NCBI RefSeq assembly: GCF_003990725.2
Contig: NZ_CP030064.1
Span: 1,178,001 to 1,242,000 of the forward strand
Length of the DNA stretch: 64,000 nucleotides
Direction of reading: 5' to 3'
DNA from: Halorubrum sp. PV6
GTDB lineage: Archaea > Halobacteriota > Halobacteria > Halobacteriales > Haloferacaceae
Below are positions 43,880 through 51,901 of this stretch, one piece after another. The notes under the pieces were generated by a model that did no database searches, was not told the origin of the DNA, and worked only from the letters and a program-made list of their open reading frames with translations. Both the position numbers and the translations under genes were made by a program. Position 1 is the stretch's first letter, and each line of letters starts with the position of its first letter.

Positions 43880-44057
43880 GGTACCTACTCCGAGTGGCGG
43901 TCCGGATAAGTACGCCGACGTGACGGTCGCCCGCGAACGACGGTCGCTCGTTGAGCGGACGACGCGCGTGAGGCGGTGAGCGAAACCATATTCAATTTCT
44001 TTTCTGAACTTTGTAACGAGAGAAGGTTATATCCGGCCGTACCCTGTACCGGCGTCC

Positions 44058-44993
44058 ATGCACTCGCGGTCCCGACGGTCGGTCCTCGCGGCGCTTTCCG
44101 CCGGGGGCGGCCTCGGGGTCGCCGGCTGTCTCGGTGGCGGCGACGCCGTCTCGGTCCTCGCCGCCGGGAGCCTCGCGAGCGTCCTCGGCGACCGCCTCGG
44201 CCCCCGGTTCGAAGCCGATACCGGGATCACCTTCCACGGGGCGTACTACGGCACGAACGCGGTGATGCGGATGGTCACCGACGGGCGGAAGTACCCCGAC
44301 GTCGTCGTGAGCGCCGACGCCGGCCTCCTGCGCGACCGCCTGTACGAGACGCACACGACGTGGGACGTCGCCTTCGCGTCTAACGCCGTCGGCATCGCGT
44401 ACGCTCCCGACACGCGGTTCGGAGAGCGACTCGGGGCGGGAACCCCCTGGTACGCGGTCGTCCGCGACGCGGACGCCGGCGACCTCGCGATAAGCGACCC
44501 CGACTTGGACCCGCTGGGCTACCGGGCCGTCCACGCCTTCCGGCTGGCCGAGCGCGCGCACGGGCTCGACGGGTTCGCCGACGCCGCCGTCGACGCCGCC
44601 TACCGGGAGCCGCACGAGCCGCAACTGCTCGCCGGCGTCGAGTCGGGCAAGCGCGCCGCGGCCGTCGTCTATCGGAACATGGCCGCCGATCACGGACTCC
44701 CGTTCCGCCCGTTTCCCGAGGCGTACGACTTCTCGAACCCGGCCTACGCCGACCGATACCGCGAGGTCTCGTACACGACGGACGAGGGGTACACCGCGAC
44801 CGGCGCGCCCATCGTCTACAACGCGACGGTCCTCGGAACGGCGGACTCGCCGGCGGCGGGGCGGCGGTTCGTCAGGGCGCTCGCGAACGCGGGCGACGCG
44901 CTCCGGGCGAACGGGTTCGAGACGGAACGGTTCCCGCGGACTCGAGGCGCCGTTCCGCCCGCGGCGCGGCCCACCGAGAGGGGAGACGCGTGA
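44058..44993 (+). CDS. Molybdate/tungstate-type ABC transporter substrate-binding protein (Tat lipoprotein)
   Basis: 311 residues. The leader MHSRSRRSVLAALSAGGGLG contains R6-R7 of a twin-arginine motif and the lipobox VAGC (C24), so the protein is probably exported folded and lipid-anchored. Mature part: VSVLAAGSLASVLGDRLGPR, YGTNAVMRMVTDGRKYPDVV, KRAAAVVYRNM and VSYTTDEGYTATGAPIVYNA, the ModA/WtpA-like fold. The TTATAT box (44027-44032) is 26-31 nt before the ATG. The permease overlaps by 4 bp. Confidence 0.87.
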   Translation: MHSRSRRSVLAALSAGGGLGVAGCLGGGDAVSVLAAGSLASVLGDRLGPRFEADTGITFHGAYYGTNAVMRMVTDGRKYPDVVVSADAGLLRDRLYETHTTWDVAFASNAVGIAYAPDTRFGERLGAGTPWYAVVRDADAGDLAISDPDLDPLGYRAVHAFRLAERAHGLDGFADAAVDAAYREPHEPQLLAGVESGKRAAAVVYRNMAADHGLPFRPFPEAYDFSNPAYADRYREVSYTTDEGYTATGAPIVYNATVLGTADSPAAGRRFVRALANAGDALRANGFETERFPRTRGAVPPAARPTERGDA

Positions 44994-45799
44994 GTGCCGA
45001 CGGCTCAGACCGGGCGCTCGGGCCCTCGCAGCCGCTGGTCTTCTGGGTTCTCGGCGGCATCCTGCTCGTCTACTTCGCGGTCCCGTTCGCGGTGTTCCTC
45101 GCGCGAACCGGCTCGGTCCCCGTCGTCGAGACGCTGCTCGAACCGGGAACCCGGACCGCCGTCCGCAACTCGCTTCTCACCGCCCCCGTCGCCACCGCGA
45201 TAGCGACCGGGTTCGGCGTCCCGCTCGCGTACCTCCTCGCCCGCGAACGCTTCCGCGGAAAGCGGCTGGTCGAGGCCTTCGTCGTGCTCCCGCTCGTCGT
45301 CCCGCCGGTCGTCGGCGGCGCGCTGCTGCTCAGCGTCGTCGGGCGGTTCACGCCGGTCGGCGCCCTCGCCGCGCGCGCCGGCGTCCCCCTGACCGACAGT
45401 TTGGTCGGCGTCGTGCTCGCACAGACGTTCGTCGCCGCGCCGTTCGTCGTCGTCACCGCTCGCGCCGGGTTCGAGGCGGTCGACGAACGGCTCGAACAGG
45501 CGGCACGGACGCTCGGTCACGGCCGGGCGGCCACGTTCCGGCGCGTCTCGCTGCCGCTCGCGCGTCGGTCCATCGCGGCCGGCGTCGTGCTCACGTTCGC
45601 GCGGGCCGTCGGCGAGTTCGGGGCCACGCTGATGGTCGCGTACAACCCCCGGACGATGCCCACGCGGATCTGGGTCGAGTTCATCGCCGGCGGCATCGAC
45701 GACATCGTCCCCGTCGCGCTGGTGCTGCTTTTCGTCACGCTCGTCGTCGTCGCGGCGGTACAGCGCTTTGCGGGGGTCCCGACGCGAGGCGCGCGCTAA
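44990..45799 (+). CDS. Molybdate/tungstate-type ABC transporter permease
   Basis: 269 residues from a GTG at 44990 that overlaps the previous stop (GTGA). At least five membrane helices are visible (FWVLGGILLVYFAVPFAVF, VEAFVVLPLVVPPVVGGALL, VLAQTFVAAPFVVVTA, VLTFARAVGEFGATLM, VLLFVTLVVVAAV). The EAA loop reads EQAARTLGHGRAATFRRVSL, and the pattern matches ModB/WtpB. The ATP-binding subunit is not encoded next to it: the next gene is a convergent glycosyltransferase. Confidence 0.88.
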   Translation: MSADGSDRALGPSQPLVFWVLGGILLVYFAVPFAVFLARTGSVPVVETLLEPGTRTAVRNSLLTAPVATAIATGFGVPLAYLLARERFRGKRLVEAFVVLPLVVPPVVGGALLLSVVGRFTPVGALAARAGVPLTDSLVGVVLAQTFVAAPFVVVTARAGFEAVDERLEQAARTLGHGRAATFRRVSLPLARRSIAAGVVLTFARAVGEFGATLMVAYNPRTMPTRIWVEFIAGGIDDIVPVALVLLFVTLVVVAAVQRFAGVPTRGAR

Positions 45800-45866
45800 G
45801 GAGAGAGTTCGGCAACCCCGACGCGTGTGAAGGCTCCGGGCGGGCGGCGTCTCGGAAGCCGTCGGC

Positions 45867-46859
45867 TCAAAGCGATTCGTACAGCGAGCGATAGCGCTCG
45901 GCGATGGCGTCGAGCGAGAACGACTCGCTGCGCGCGGCCGCGTTCGCCCCGAGTCGGTCCCGAAGCGCGGGGTCGGACAGGCGTCGGATCGCGTCGGCGA
46001 ACGCCGCCGTCTCGTCGGCCGCGGCGGCGGGGTCCACTTTTAAACAGTCGTCGCCGTCGTCGAGCCACGAGAACGTCTCGATGTCGCGGACGACGACCGC
46101 TTTCCCGGCGGTCATCGCTTCGAGCAGCGCGATCCCCTCGTTCTCCTCGTGGGTGGGGAACAGGAACACGTCGCCGGCGGCGAAGGCGCCCCGCACGTCG
46201 TCGACGAACCCGGTGAACGTGCAGTTGTCCGGCGACTCCTCGATGAGCCGCGTGGTCTCGCGGCCTTTTAAAGACAGATCGAGCGGGCCGAACCACGCGA
46301 AGTCGATGTCCGGCAGTTCGCGGGCCAAGTCGACGAACGTCTCCAACCCCTTCCGCTTGATGACGTGGCCGACGAGGAAGACGGTCGGCGGGTTGAGGTC
46401 GTAGCGCTCGCGGTACTCGGCCTCCAGCGACTCGAAGCCGTCGAGCTTCTCGCGGTCGACGCCGTTCGAGATGACCGTCGTCGGCACGTCGGCGTACGCC
46501 TCGATCACGCCGCGGTTGTACTCGGAGGGACAGACCAGCGCGTCGGCCAGCCCGTACGCCCGGCCGAGGTAGGGTTTGAGCGGCTTCGCGAGCGCGTTGG
46601 TGAACCGGAAGCTGTCGCCGAAGTCCTCCGCGGTGACGTGGGTGTGCGCGACCACGGGGACGCCGCGGTCGCTCGCTCGCTTCGCGTACCATATCGAGCG
46701 CGGCCCCATCAGGTTACAGTGGAACACGTCGGCGTCGAGCGTCGGCTCGGTGGTGTACGCGATACCCTCCCGGTCGAGCATCTTCCGCTGGTGGACGACC
46801 GACTCGCGGATCCCGCCGGTCACGTGGTCCTCGAACTCGAAGTAGTGGCTGACTCTCAT
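45867..46859 (-). CDS. Glycosyltransferase family 4 (GT-B fold)
   Basis: 330 residues. The N-terminus is MRVSHYFEFEDHVTGGIRES, and the donor-binding lobe includes PTTVISNGVDREKLDGF, FLVGHVIKRKGLETFVDL and FLFPTHEENEGIALLEAMTA (the EX7E-type acidic pair). It transfers a sugar from a nucleotide- or dolichol-activated donor; acceptor unknown. Adjacent genes (sulfatase-like, UPF0104) suggest a surface glycan or lipid pathway. Its end is 67 bp from the convergent permease stop. Confidence 0.87.
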   Translation of the reverse strand: MRVSHYFEFEDHVTGGIRESVVHQRKMLDREGIAYTTEPTLDADVFHCNLMGPRSIWYAKRASDRGVPVVAHTHVTAEDFGDSFRFTNALAKPLKPYLGRAYGLADALVCPSEYNRGVIEAYADVPTTVISNGVDREKLDGFESLEAEYRERYDLNPPTVFLVGHVIKRKGLETFVDLARELPDIDFAWFGPLDLSLKGRETTRLIEESPDNCTFTGFVDDVRGAFAAGDVFLFPTHEENEGIALLEAMTAGKAVVVRDIETFSWLDDGDDCLKVDPAAAADETAAFADAIRRLSDPALRDRLGANAAARSESFSLDAIAERYRSLYESL

Positions 46860-46899
46860 CGTGGGGTCGCCTCGGGGGAACCGGTCGGCGCGAGGCTGC

Positions 46900-47760
46900 T
46901 CACTCCACTTCCAGCCACGGGACCTCCATCAGCGGCGGGATGTGGGTCTCGATGTGGTGTTCCCACACGCCCTCCTCGCCGAACGCCTCGCCGTGGTCGG
47001 CGGTGACGACGACCGTGCCGTCCAACTCGTCGACGAGTTCGGCGACGGACTCCAAGGCGATCCGGAGGTTCTCCTCGTAGAGTTTGAGCGCCGTCACGCG
47101 GGTGCCGTCCATCACGAGGTCCTTGGGGTCGAGCTCCAGCCAGAGCCCCGCCTTCTGCGCGAACTCGCTGTCGTCGAGCCGGCTCTCGATTTTCGGGCGA
47201 ACGGAGTCGCTGAGCGACGAGAGCAGGCCGCCGTCGTCGTCGTCCGACTCTGCTTCCTCTTCCTGCCGTTTGATCCCCTTCTGGATCTGTTTGAGTTTCT
47301 GGCCCTTCCCGCGTGAGAGGTACGGCGCGTGCGGCTGCATGTAGTGGAGCACGGTTCGGTCGGCGCGCTCGACGGCGTCGAGATTGTCGTGGTACGCCTC
47401 CGCGAGCGCGTCCGGCGGAACGGTGCCCAAGTCGTCGTCCCAGCCGCTCTTCCAGACGTCGTGGATGTCGCTGATGTGGTCCGAGGCGGTCCACTCGTAG
47501 TCGCAGCTCGCTCCCCACTTGAGTTCGTTCAGCGGAATTTCCAGGTCGTTGATAAAGGGGTTCCCGGAGAAGTACGCGATGTCGTGGTCGCCCGTGAACG
47601 TCCGGTAGGCCCACTCCGGCGTCGACGATCCGACGCTCCACCGCTTTTCGAGGTCGCCGTCGAGGTACTCGTCGTACACGTCCTCGAACACGTCGTAGCG
47701 ACACGCGTCTAAGACGAGACAGTAGTCCCACTCCGATTCGAGGAAGCGCTGATCGTCCAT
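46900..47760 (-). CDS. Sulfatase-like (alkaline phosphatase superfamily) protein
   Basis: 286 residues from the ATG at 47760 (MDDQRFLESEWDYCLVLDAC). The metal-site motifs are LVLDACRYDVFE, VLHYMQPHAPY and VVVTADHGEAFGEEGVWEHH, with the acidic/His metal ligands of the superfamily. The N-terminal half is that of short haloarchaeal sulfatase-like proteins found among glycan genes. It likely modifies a surface saccharide or lipid, but the reaction is unknown. It is followed 40 bp later by the glycosyltransferase gene, so they may be cotranscribed. Confidence 0.83.
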   Translation of the reverse strand: MDDQRFLESEWDYCLVLDACRYDVFEDVYDEYLDGDLEKRWSVGSSTPEWAYRTFTGDHDIAYFSGNPFINDLEIPLNELKWGASCDYEWTASDHISDIHDVWKSGWDDDLGTVPPDALAEAYHDNLDAVERADRTVLHYMQPHAPYLSRGKGQKLKQIQKGIKRQEEEAESDDDDGGLLSSLSDSVRPKIESRLDDSEFAQKAGLWLELDPKDLVMDGTRVTALKLYEENLRIALESVAELVDELDGTVVVTADHGEAFGEEGVWEHHIETHIPPLMEVPWLEVE

Positions 47761-47914
47761 CGTTACGCCCTCGTTCCCGGTCAACGGTTGTATTCTTGTT
47801 GATGCCGGCCGTCCGACGCGCCTCGCCGGGCGTCGGCGTCGCTCCGCGGCGACGGTTCCCCCGCCCTCGGCCCGTCCGCGACCCGATCAGACGTTTAAAG
47901 TCGTCCAGCGCGCC

Positions 47915-48937
47915 ATGCTCTCCATGGACTGGGGTCAGCGGCGGGGGCTGCTCGTCGGCGGGGCCGCGGCGCTCGCGGTCCTCGCCGTCCTCTTCGTCGT
48001 CGTCGGGACGGACCGCGTGGTCGAGAGCCTGCTCTCGGCGGACCCCGCGCTCGTCGCGGCGACGTTCGGCCTCGCGCTCTGCTGGCTCGTCACGTGGAGC
48101 CTGATGCTCAGGACCGTGCTCGGCTCGCTCGACATCTCGCTCGGAGTCACCACCGCCTTCCTCGTGTACGCCGGCGCCGTCTTCGCCAACAACGTCACGC
48201 CCTTCGGTCAGGCGGGCGGCGAGCCGGTGGCCGCGGCGCTCATCTCCCGCGTCTCCGGCTCCCGCTACGAGTCGAGCCTCGTCGGCATCGCCAGCGTCGA
48301 CGTGTTGAACGTCGTCCCCTCCCTCTCTCTGGTGCTGCTCGGCGTCGGCTACTACGCGACGACGGCCGCCGTCGGCGAGCGCCTCGAAGTCGCCGTCACG
48401 GTTGCGGTGGCGCTCATCGCGGCCATCGTCACCGTTATCGGCCTCGTGTGGCGGTTCCGGCGCACCGTCGTCGAGCGCCTCCCGGCGGCGGTCGGTCGGC
48501 TGGTCGGGCGGTTCGACCGGTTCGACGCCGAGCGCGTCACGGAGGGGATCGGCCGTCGACTCCGGAACTTCTTCGAGGACATCGAGCGCGTCGGGACGAG
48601 CCCCGGTCGACTCGCCGCGGCGGTCGGGCTCTCGCTCACCGGCTGGCTGTTCCAGTCGGCCGCGCTCGTGGTCGCGTTCGCCGCCGTGGGCGCGTCCATC
48701 CCGCCGGCGGTCGCGCTGTTCGCCGTCCCGCTCGCGTACGTGGCGGGCGCGACCCCCCTTCCCGGCGGCCTCGGGGGTATCGAGGCGGCGTTCGTCGCGC
48801 TCTTAGTCCCGACGACGGGCGTTCCGGCCTCCGCGGTCACGGCCGCCGTCCTCGTCTTCCGCGGCGGCGTCTACTGGATGCCGGTCGCCGTCGGCGGCGT
48901 GTCGGCGTCGGTCCTCGGGGTTCGGACGGTTCGGTAG
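47915..48937 (+). CDS. UPF0104 / LPG synthase TM-domain membrane protein
   Basis: 340 residues with about eight membrane helices. Signature parts are FANNVTPFGQAGGEPVAAAL, a middle amphipathic block (RLRNFFEDIERVGTSPGRL) and PLAYVAGATPLPGGLGGIEA. The family includes the flippase half of MprF and the archaeal AglD C-terminal domain. A role in moving a lipid or glycolipid across the membrane is likely. It is divergent from the sulfatase-like gene (154-bp gap). Confidence 0.82.
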   Translation: MLSMDWGQRRGLLVGGAAALAVLAVLFVVVGTDRVVESLLSADPALVAATFGLALCWLVTWSLMLRTVLGSLDISLGVTTAFLVYAGAVFANNVTPFGQAGGEPVAAALISRVSGSRYESSLVGIASVDVLNVVPSLSLVLLGVGYYATTAAVGERLEVAVTVAVALIAAIVTVIGLVWRFRRTVVERLPAAVGRLVGRFDRFDAERVTEGIGRRLRNFFEDIERVGTSPGRLAAAVGLSLTGWLFQSAALVVAFAAVGASIPPAVALFAVPLAYVAGATPLPGGLGGIEAAFVALLVPTTGVPASAVTAAVLVFRGGVYWMPVAVGGVSASVLGVRTVR

Positions 48938-48957
48938 TCGGCTCGCGCCGTCCCTTT

Positions 48958-49347
48958 TTAAGCGTCGTACGCGTGCGCTTCCAGCGTCTCGCGGTCGACC
49001 GCGTCCAACACCGCCTCGTTCGTCGCGTCGAGGACGACGGGGGGCACGGTCGTCTCGGGGAGCTGCCGGTCGCGGGTCGCTTCGAGCGCCTCGATCCACC
49101 GCCCGAGACAGAGACACCAGCGGTCGCCGGGCGCGAGTCCGGGGAAGTCGAACTCCGGTCGCGGCGTCACCAGGTCGTTCCCCCGCTCGGCGCTGAAAGA
49201 CAGGAACTCGTCGGTCATCACCGCACACAGCTCGTGTCGCCCGCGATCGCCGGGATGGGTGCCACAGCAGCCGTCGCGCTCGAAGCCGGTCCGCGGGTCG
49301 TCGCTACAGGTGGCCAACTCCTCGCCGAGAACGTTCCGTTCGGTCAT
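48958..49347 (-). CDS. DUF2237 family protein
   Basis: 129 residues from the ATG at 49347: MTERNVLGEELATCSDDPRT, then GFERDGCCGTHPGDRGRHEL, CAVMTDEFLSFSAERGNDL and PGLAPGDRWCLCLGRWIEAL. This is the whole DUF2237 pattern, with five conserved cysteines. The function is unknown; the family is found in bacteria and eukaryotic algae as well, and the cysteines suggest metal or redox chemistry. The gene is convergent with the UPF0104 gene. Confidence 0.88.
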   Translation of the reverse strand: MTERNVLGEELATCSDDPRTGFERDGCCGTHPGDRGRHELCAVMTDEFLSFSAERGNDLVTPRPEFDFPGLAPGDRWCLCLGRWIEALEATRDRQLPETTVPPVVLDATNEAVLDAVDRETLEAHAYDA

Positions 49348-49465
49348 GTATCGATCGCAGGCCTCGGCGACGAAAGGCGCTTCGCGTGGGTCTTGCGGAG
49401 TTTCGCCCGAAATACACACTACAGTTATGCTCTGAGCGCGTGTAAGGTGGGTGAGGATATCAGGC

Positions 49466-50188
49466 ATGACACAACACACACTCTCGCGGCGGACGGTCCT
49501 ACGACGAGGCGCGCTCGCCTCGACGGCCTTCGGACTGGCCCTCGCGACGACCGGCGGGGCCGCGGCGTCGAAGAAGCCCGAACTCGTCGAGGCGATGGCG
49601 AGCGAGGCCGGCCTCTCGAAGGCGGACGCGAAGCGGGCGCTCGACGCGATCACCGGCGGGACGACGGAGGCCCTGAAAAAGGGCGACAGCGCCGTCTTGG
49701 TCGGCTTCGGATCGTTCAGCATCTCGAAGCGCAGCGCGCGGACGGGGCGGAACCCGCAGACCGGGCGCCGGCCCAAAGACGATTCGGCGGTGACGTTCGG
49801 CGCGTGCCCCGAGTTCGCGGCCGCCCTCGCATTGAATCCCGGAAAGGGAGACGAGGCGAGCGCCAAGTGCCGGGACGCCGACGTGGTGATCGACGCGGCG
49901 TACGTCGCGAGCGCGACGAGGCACGGCTCGCGCGCTGGGCTCTCGAAGGCGGACTCGAAGAAGGCCATCGACGCGCTCGTCAGCGTGACGACGGAGGCGC
50001 TGAAGAAGGGCGATCGGCTGTCGATCCCCGCTCCGGACGGCTCCGACGACTCGTTCGGGTCGTTCAGCATCTCGAAGCGCAGCGCGCGGACGGGCCGGAA
50101 CCCGCAGACGGGCAAAAGGGCTCAGAGCGCGGCGAAAAACGTCGTGAAGTTCAAGGCGGGCGCCGAACTTTCGAAGGCTGTCAACTGA
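49466..50188 (+). CDS. Exported protein with two tandem HU domains and a Tat signal
   Basis: 240 residues from ATG 49466. A twin-arginine signal SRRTVLRRGALASTAFGLAL (R8, R9) ends in ATTGGAAASKK. HU domain 1 (about 37-121) has LVEAMASEAGLSKADAKRAL, EALKKGDSAVLVGFGSFS and the DNA-intercalating arm SARTGRNPQTGRR. HU domain 2 (about 141-239) repeats this, with a short insertion before FGSFS (LSIPAPDGSDDS) and KFKAGAELSKAVN at the end. Two cysteines, C114 and C135, lie near the junction of domain 1 and the linker. HU proteins bend and compact DNA inside cells; the signal implies export of this one. A 35-nt block is identical in both domains (49712-49746, 50060-50094). The ATG follows GGTGAGG. Confidence 0.88.
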   Translation: MTQHTLSRRTVLRRGALASTAFGLALATTGGAAASKKPELVEAMASEAGLSKADAKRALDAITGGTTEALKKGDSAVLVGFGSFSISKRSARTGRNPQTGRRPKDDSAVTFGACPEFAAALALNPGKGDEASAKCRDADVVIDAAYVASATRHGSRAGLSKADSKKAIDALVSVTTEALKKGDRLSIPAPDGSDDSFGSFSISKRSARTGRNPQTGKRAQSAAKNVVKFKAGAELSKAVN

Positions 50189-50227
50189 GCGTCGCCCGCG
50201 ACGACGGCTGCGGACCGGGAGCGGCGC

Positions 50228-51901
50228 TCAGAAGAACAGCCACAACACGAGCAGCACGTACAGCCCCGCCAGCGCGATGACCGTCAGCCGGATGAGGATG
50301 TTGACGCTGAACACGAGCCCGTTGTAGTCGTTTTTAAGCAGTTTCACCGGCTCCGTGCGGCGGCTCGCGAGGCCGACGCTCGCCGGCGCCACGTCGTCGG
50401 CCGCTCGCTCGACCGCGCGCTCGATGGCGTCGGTGTCGGACTCGCGCATGTTCGCGAGTTCGTGGATCGAGGCGTGGGTGTCGGTCGAGAAGGGGATCAC
50501 CTCGTCGAACGCGTCGCGGTAGCGGTCGGCGGTCTCCCGCACGTCGGGGGTGAGCCCGTTCGTGTCGACGCCGATCCACAACACCTCTTCGCCGCCGACC
50601 GACTCGACGAACGCCAGCGCGTGCTGGTCCGACTCCGCCAGGGCGAATCCCGCGGCGTAATCATCTAATGGCGCCTCGGCGAGACGCGCTCGGAAGTCGT
50701 CGAACGCGCGTTTCAGGCGGTCGGCCTCGGCCGAGCCGTACTGGATCTCGACGTCTGGGCCGTTCTGAATGTCGTGTTTGTGCTGGTCTATCAACAGCAC
50801 CTCGTCGTGGTCGACGTCGCCCATGAACACGCCCGTGTCGTAGTCGTCTATCCCCTCGCCGTGTAAGACGATCACCTCCCGGTCGCCGATCTTCCGCCCG
50901 TGGAACCGTACGTCCGCGTACCCCTCGCGCTTGCCGTACGACTCGGTGACGAGCCGCGACGCGCGGGCGGTCATCTCGGGCGCCGTGACCGCATCGAGAA
51001 CGCGCTCCGCGTCCGCCGGGTTCGACAGGTCCTCCTTGTGGGTACAGGGGACGTGCAGGAAGAACCCGGTCTCGTCGTCCGAGCCGTCGTTCAGCGCGTC
51101 GATCACGTTGGCGCTCAGTTGGCCGCCGCCGAACCCGCCGAGGGGACCGGGGTGGATCCACGGCGCCGCGAGCGTGAGTCGCTCGCCGTTGTCGACGGCG
51201 AGCGTCTCGACGGCCGGGCGGGCCTCGACGCCCAGGTCCAGCGAGGCGCGGTCGTTCTGGAGGATGCCGGAGGTGAGTTTGAACGCGGAGACGTCGGTGT
51301 TGCTCCGGATGAGGTAGTCGACGATGGCGAGGACCAAGACGAGGAACGCCGCGGCGATCAAAAGCGACGCGAACGCGAACACGTGGCGGTACGTCGAGAA
51401 CCCCAGGTTCCCGCCGGCGAACGCGTAAAACGCCACGATGAGCGCCGCCGGCTCCGCGAGCGCGACGACCAGCAGTCGCTTGTAGTGGTCGATCCCCGTC
51501 GAGAGGACGAGAACGAAGATGTTGATCAGGTACAGCGTGATAAAGAGGAGCCAGACGATACTCCAGGCGTTCCCCACGTCGTTGGCCCCCGACAGGACCA
51601 GCGCGTACACGAAGGTGACGAACTGATTCGTCAGCGCCAGAAAGAAGCTCCAGGTCCGCGGATACCGCGGGAGCGCGCGGTGGAACAGCTCGCCGGCGAA
51701 CAGGAACGGGAGGATAAAGAGCAGGACCGCGATCGGGAGCAGCGTCGGGGGGTCGAGCGCCAGCGGCGTGAACTCGGAGAAGGCGACGAACGTGACGACG
51801 CTGTAGAGGACCCCGAGCGCGACCATCGCCGGCAGCTGCTTCGAGAGCGGCGGGACACTGAACACCAGTCGCTGGAAGACGTCGACGTTGTCTGCGCCCA
51901 T
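50228..51901 (-). CDS. DUF2070 family membrane protein
   Basis: 557 residues. The N-terminal part has about seven membrane helices (MVALGVLYSVVTFVAFSEF, LPIAVLLFILPFLFAGELF, VALAEPAALIVAFYAFAG), a large soluble domain with TLAAPWIHPGPLGGFGGGQL and VFMGDVDHDEVLLIDQHKHD, and a last membrane helix LTVIALAGLYVLLVLWLFF. It is a conserved archaeal membrane protein without known function. The glycosyltransferase stop codon directly abuts its start, with no gap, so the two are cotranscribed. Confidence 0.88.
   Translation of the reverse strand: MGADNVDVFQRLVFSVPPLSKQLPAMVALGVLYSVVTFVAFSEFTPLALDPPTLLPIAVLLFILPFLFAGELFHRALPRYPRTWSFFLALTNQFVTFVYALVLSGANDVGNAWSIVWLLFITLYLINIFVLVLSTGIDHYKRLLVVALAEPAALIVAFYAFAGGNLGFSTYRHVFAFASLLIAAAFLVLVLAIVDYLIRSNTDVSAFKLTSGILQNDRASLDLGVEARPAVETLAVDNGERLTLAAPWIHPGPLGGFGGGQLSANVIDALNDGSDDETGFFLHVPCTHKEDLSNPADAERVLDAVTAPEMTARASRLVTESYGKREGYADVRFHGRKIGDREVIVLHGEGIDDYDTGVFMGDVDHDEVLLIDQHKHDIQNGPDVEIQYGSAEADRLKRAFDDFRARLAEAPLDDYAAGFALAESDQHALAFVESVGGEEVLWIGVDTNGLTPDVRETADRYRDAFDEVIPFSTDTHASIHELANMRESDTDAIERAVERAADDVAPASVGLASRRTEPVKLLKNDYNGLVFSVNILIRLTVIALAGLYVLLVLWLFF

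Noticed and set aside
48094-50280. 728-codon plus-strand frame running through the UPF0104, DUF2237 and HU genes
   Set aside because: It passes through three recognised genes and has arginine-rich shadow composition.
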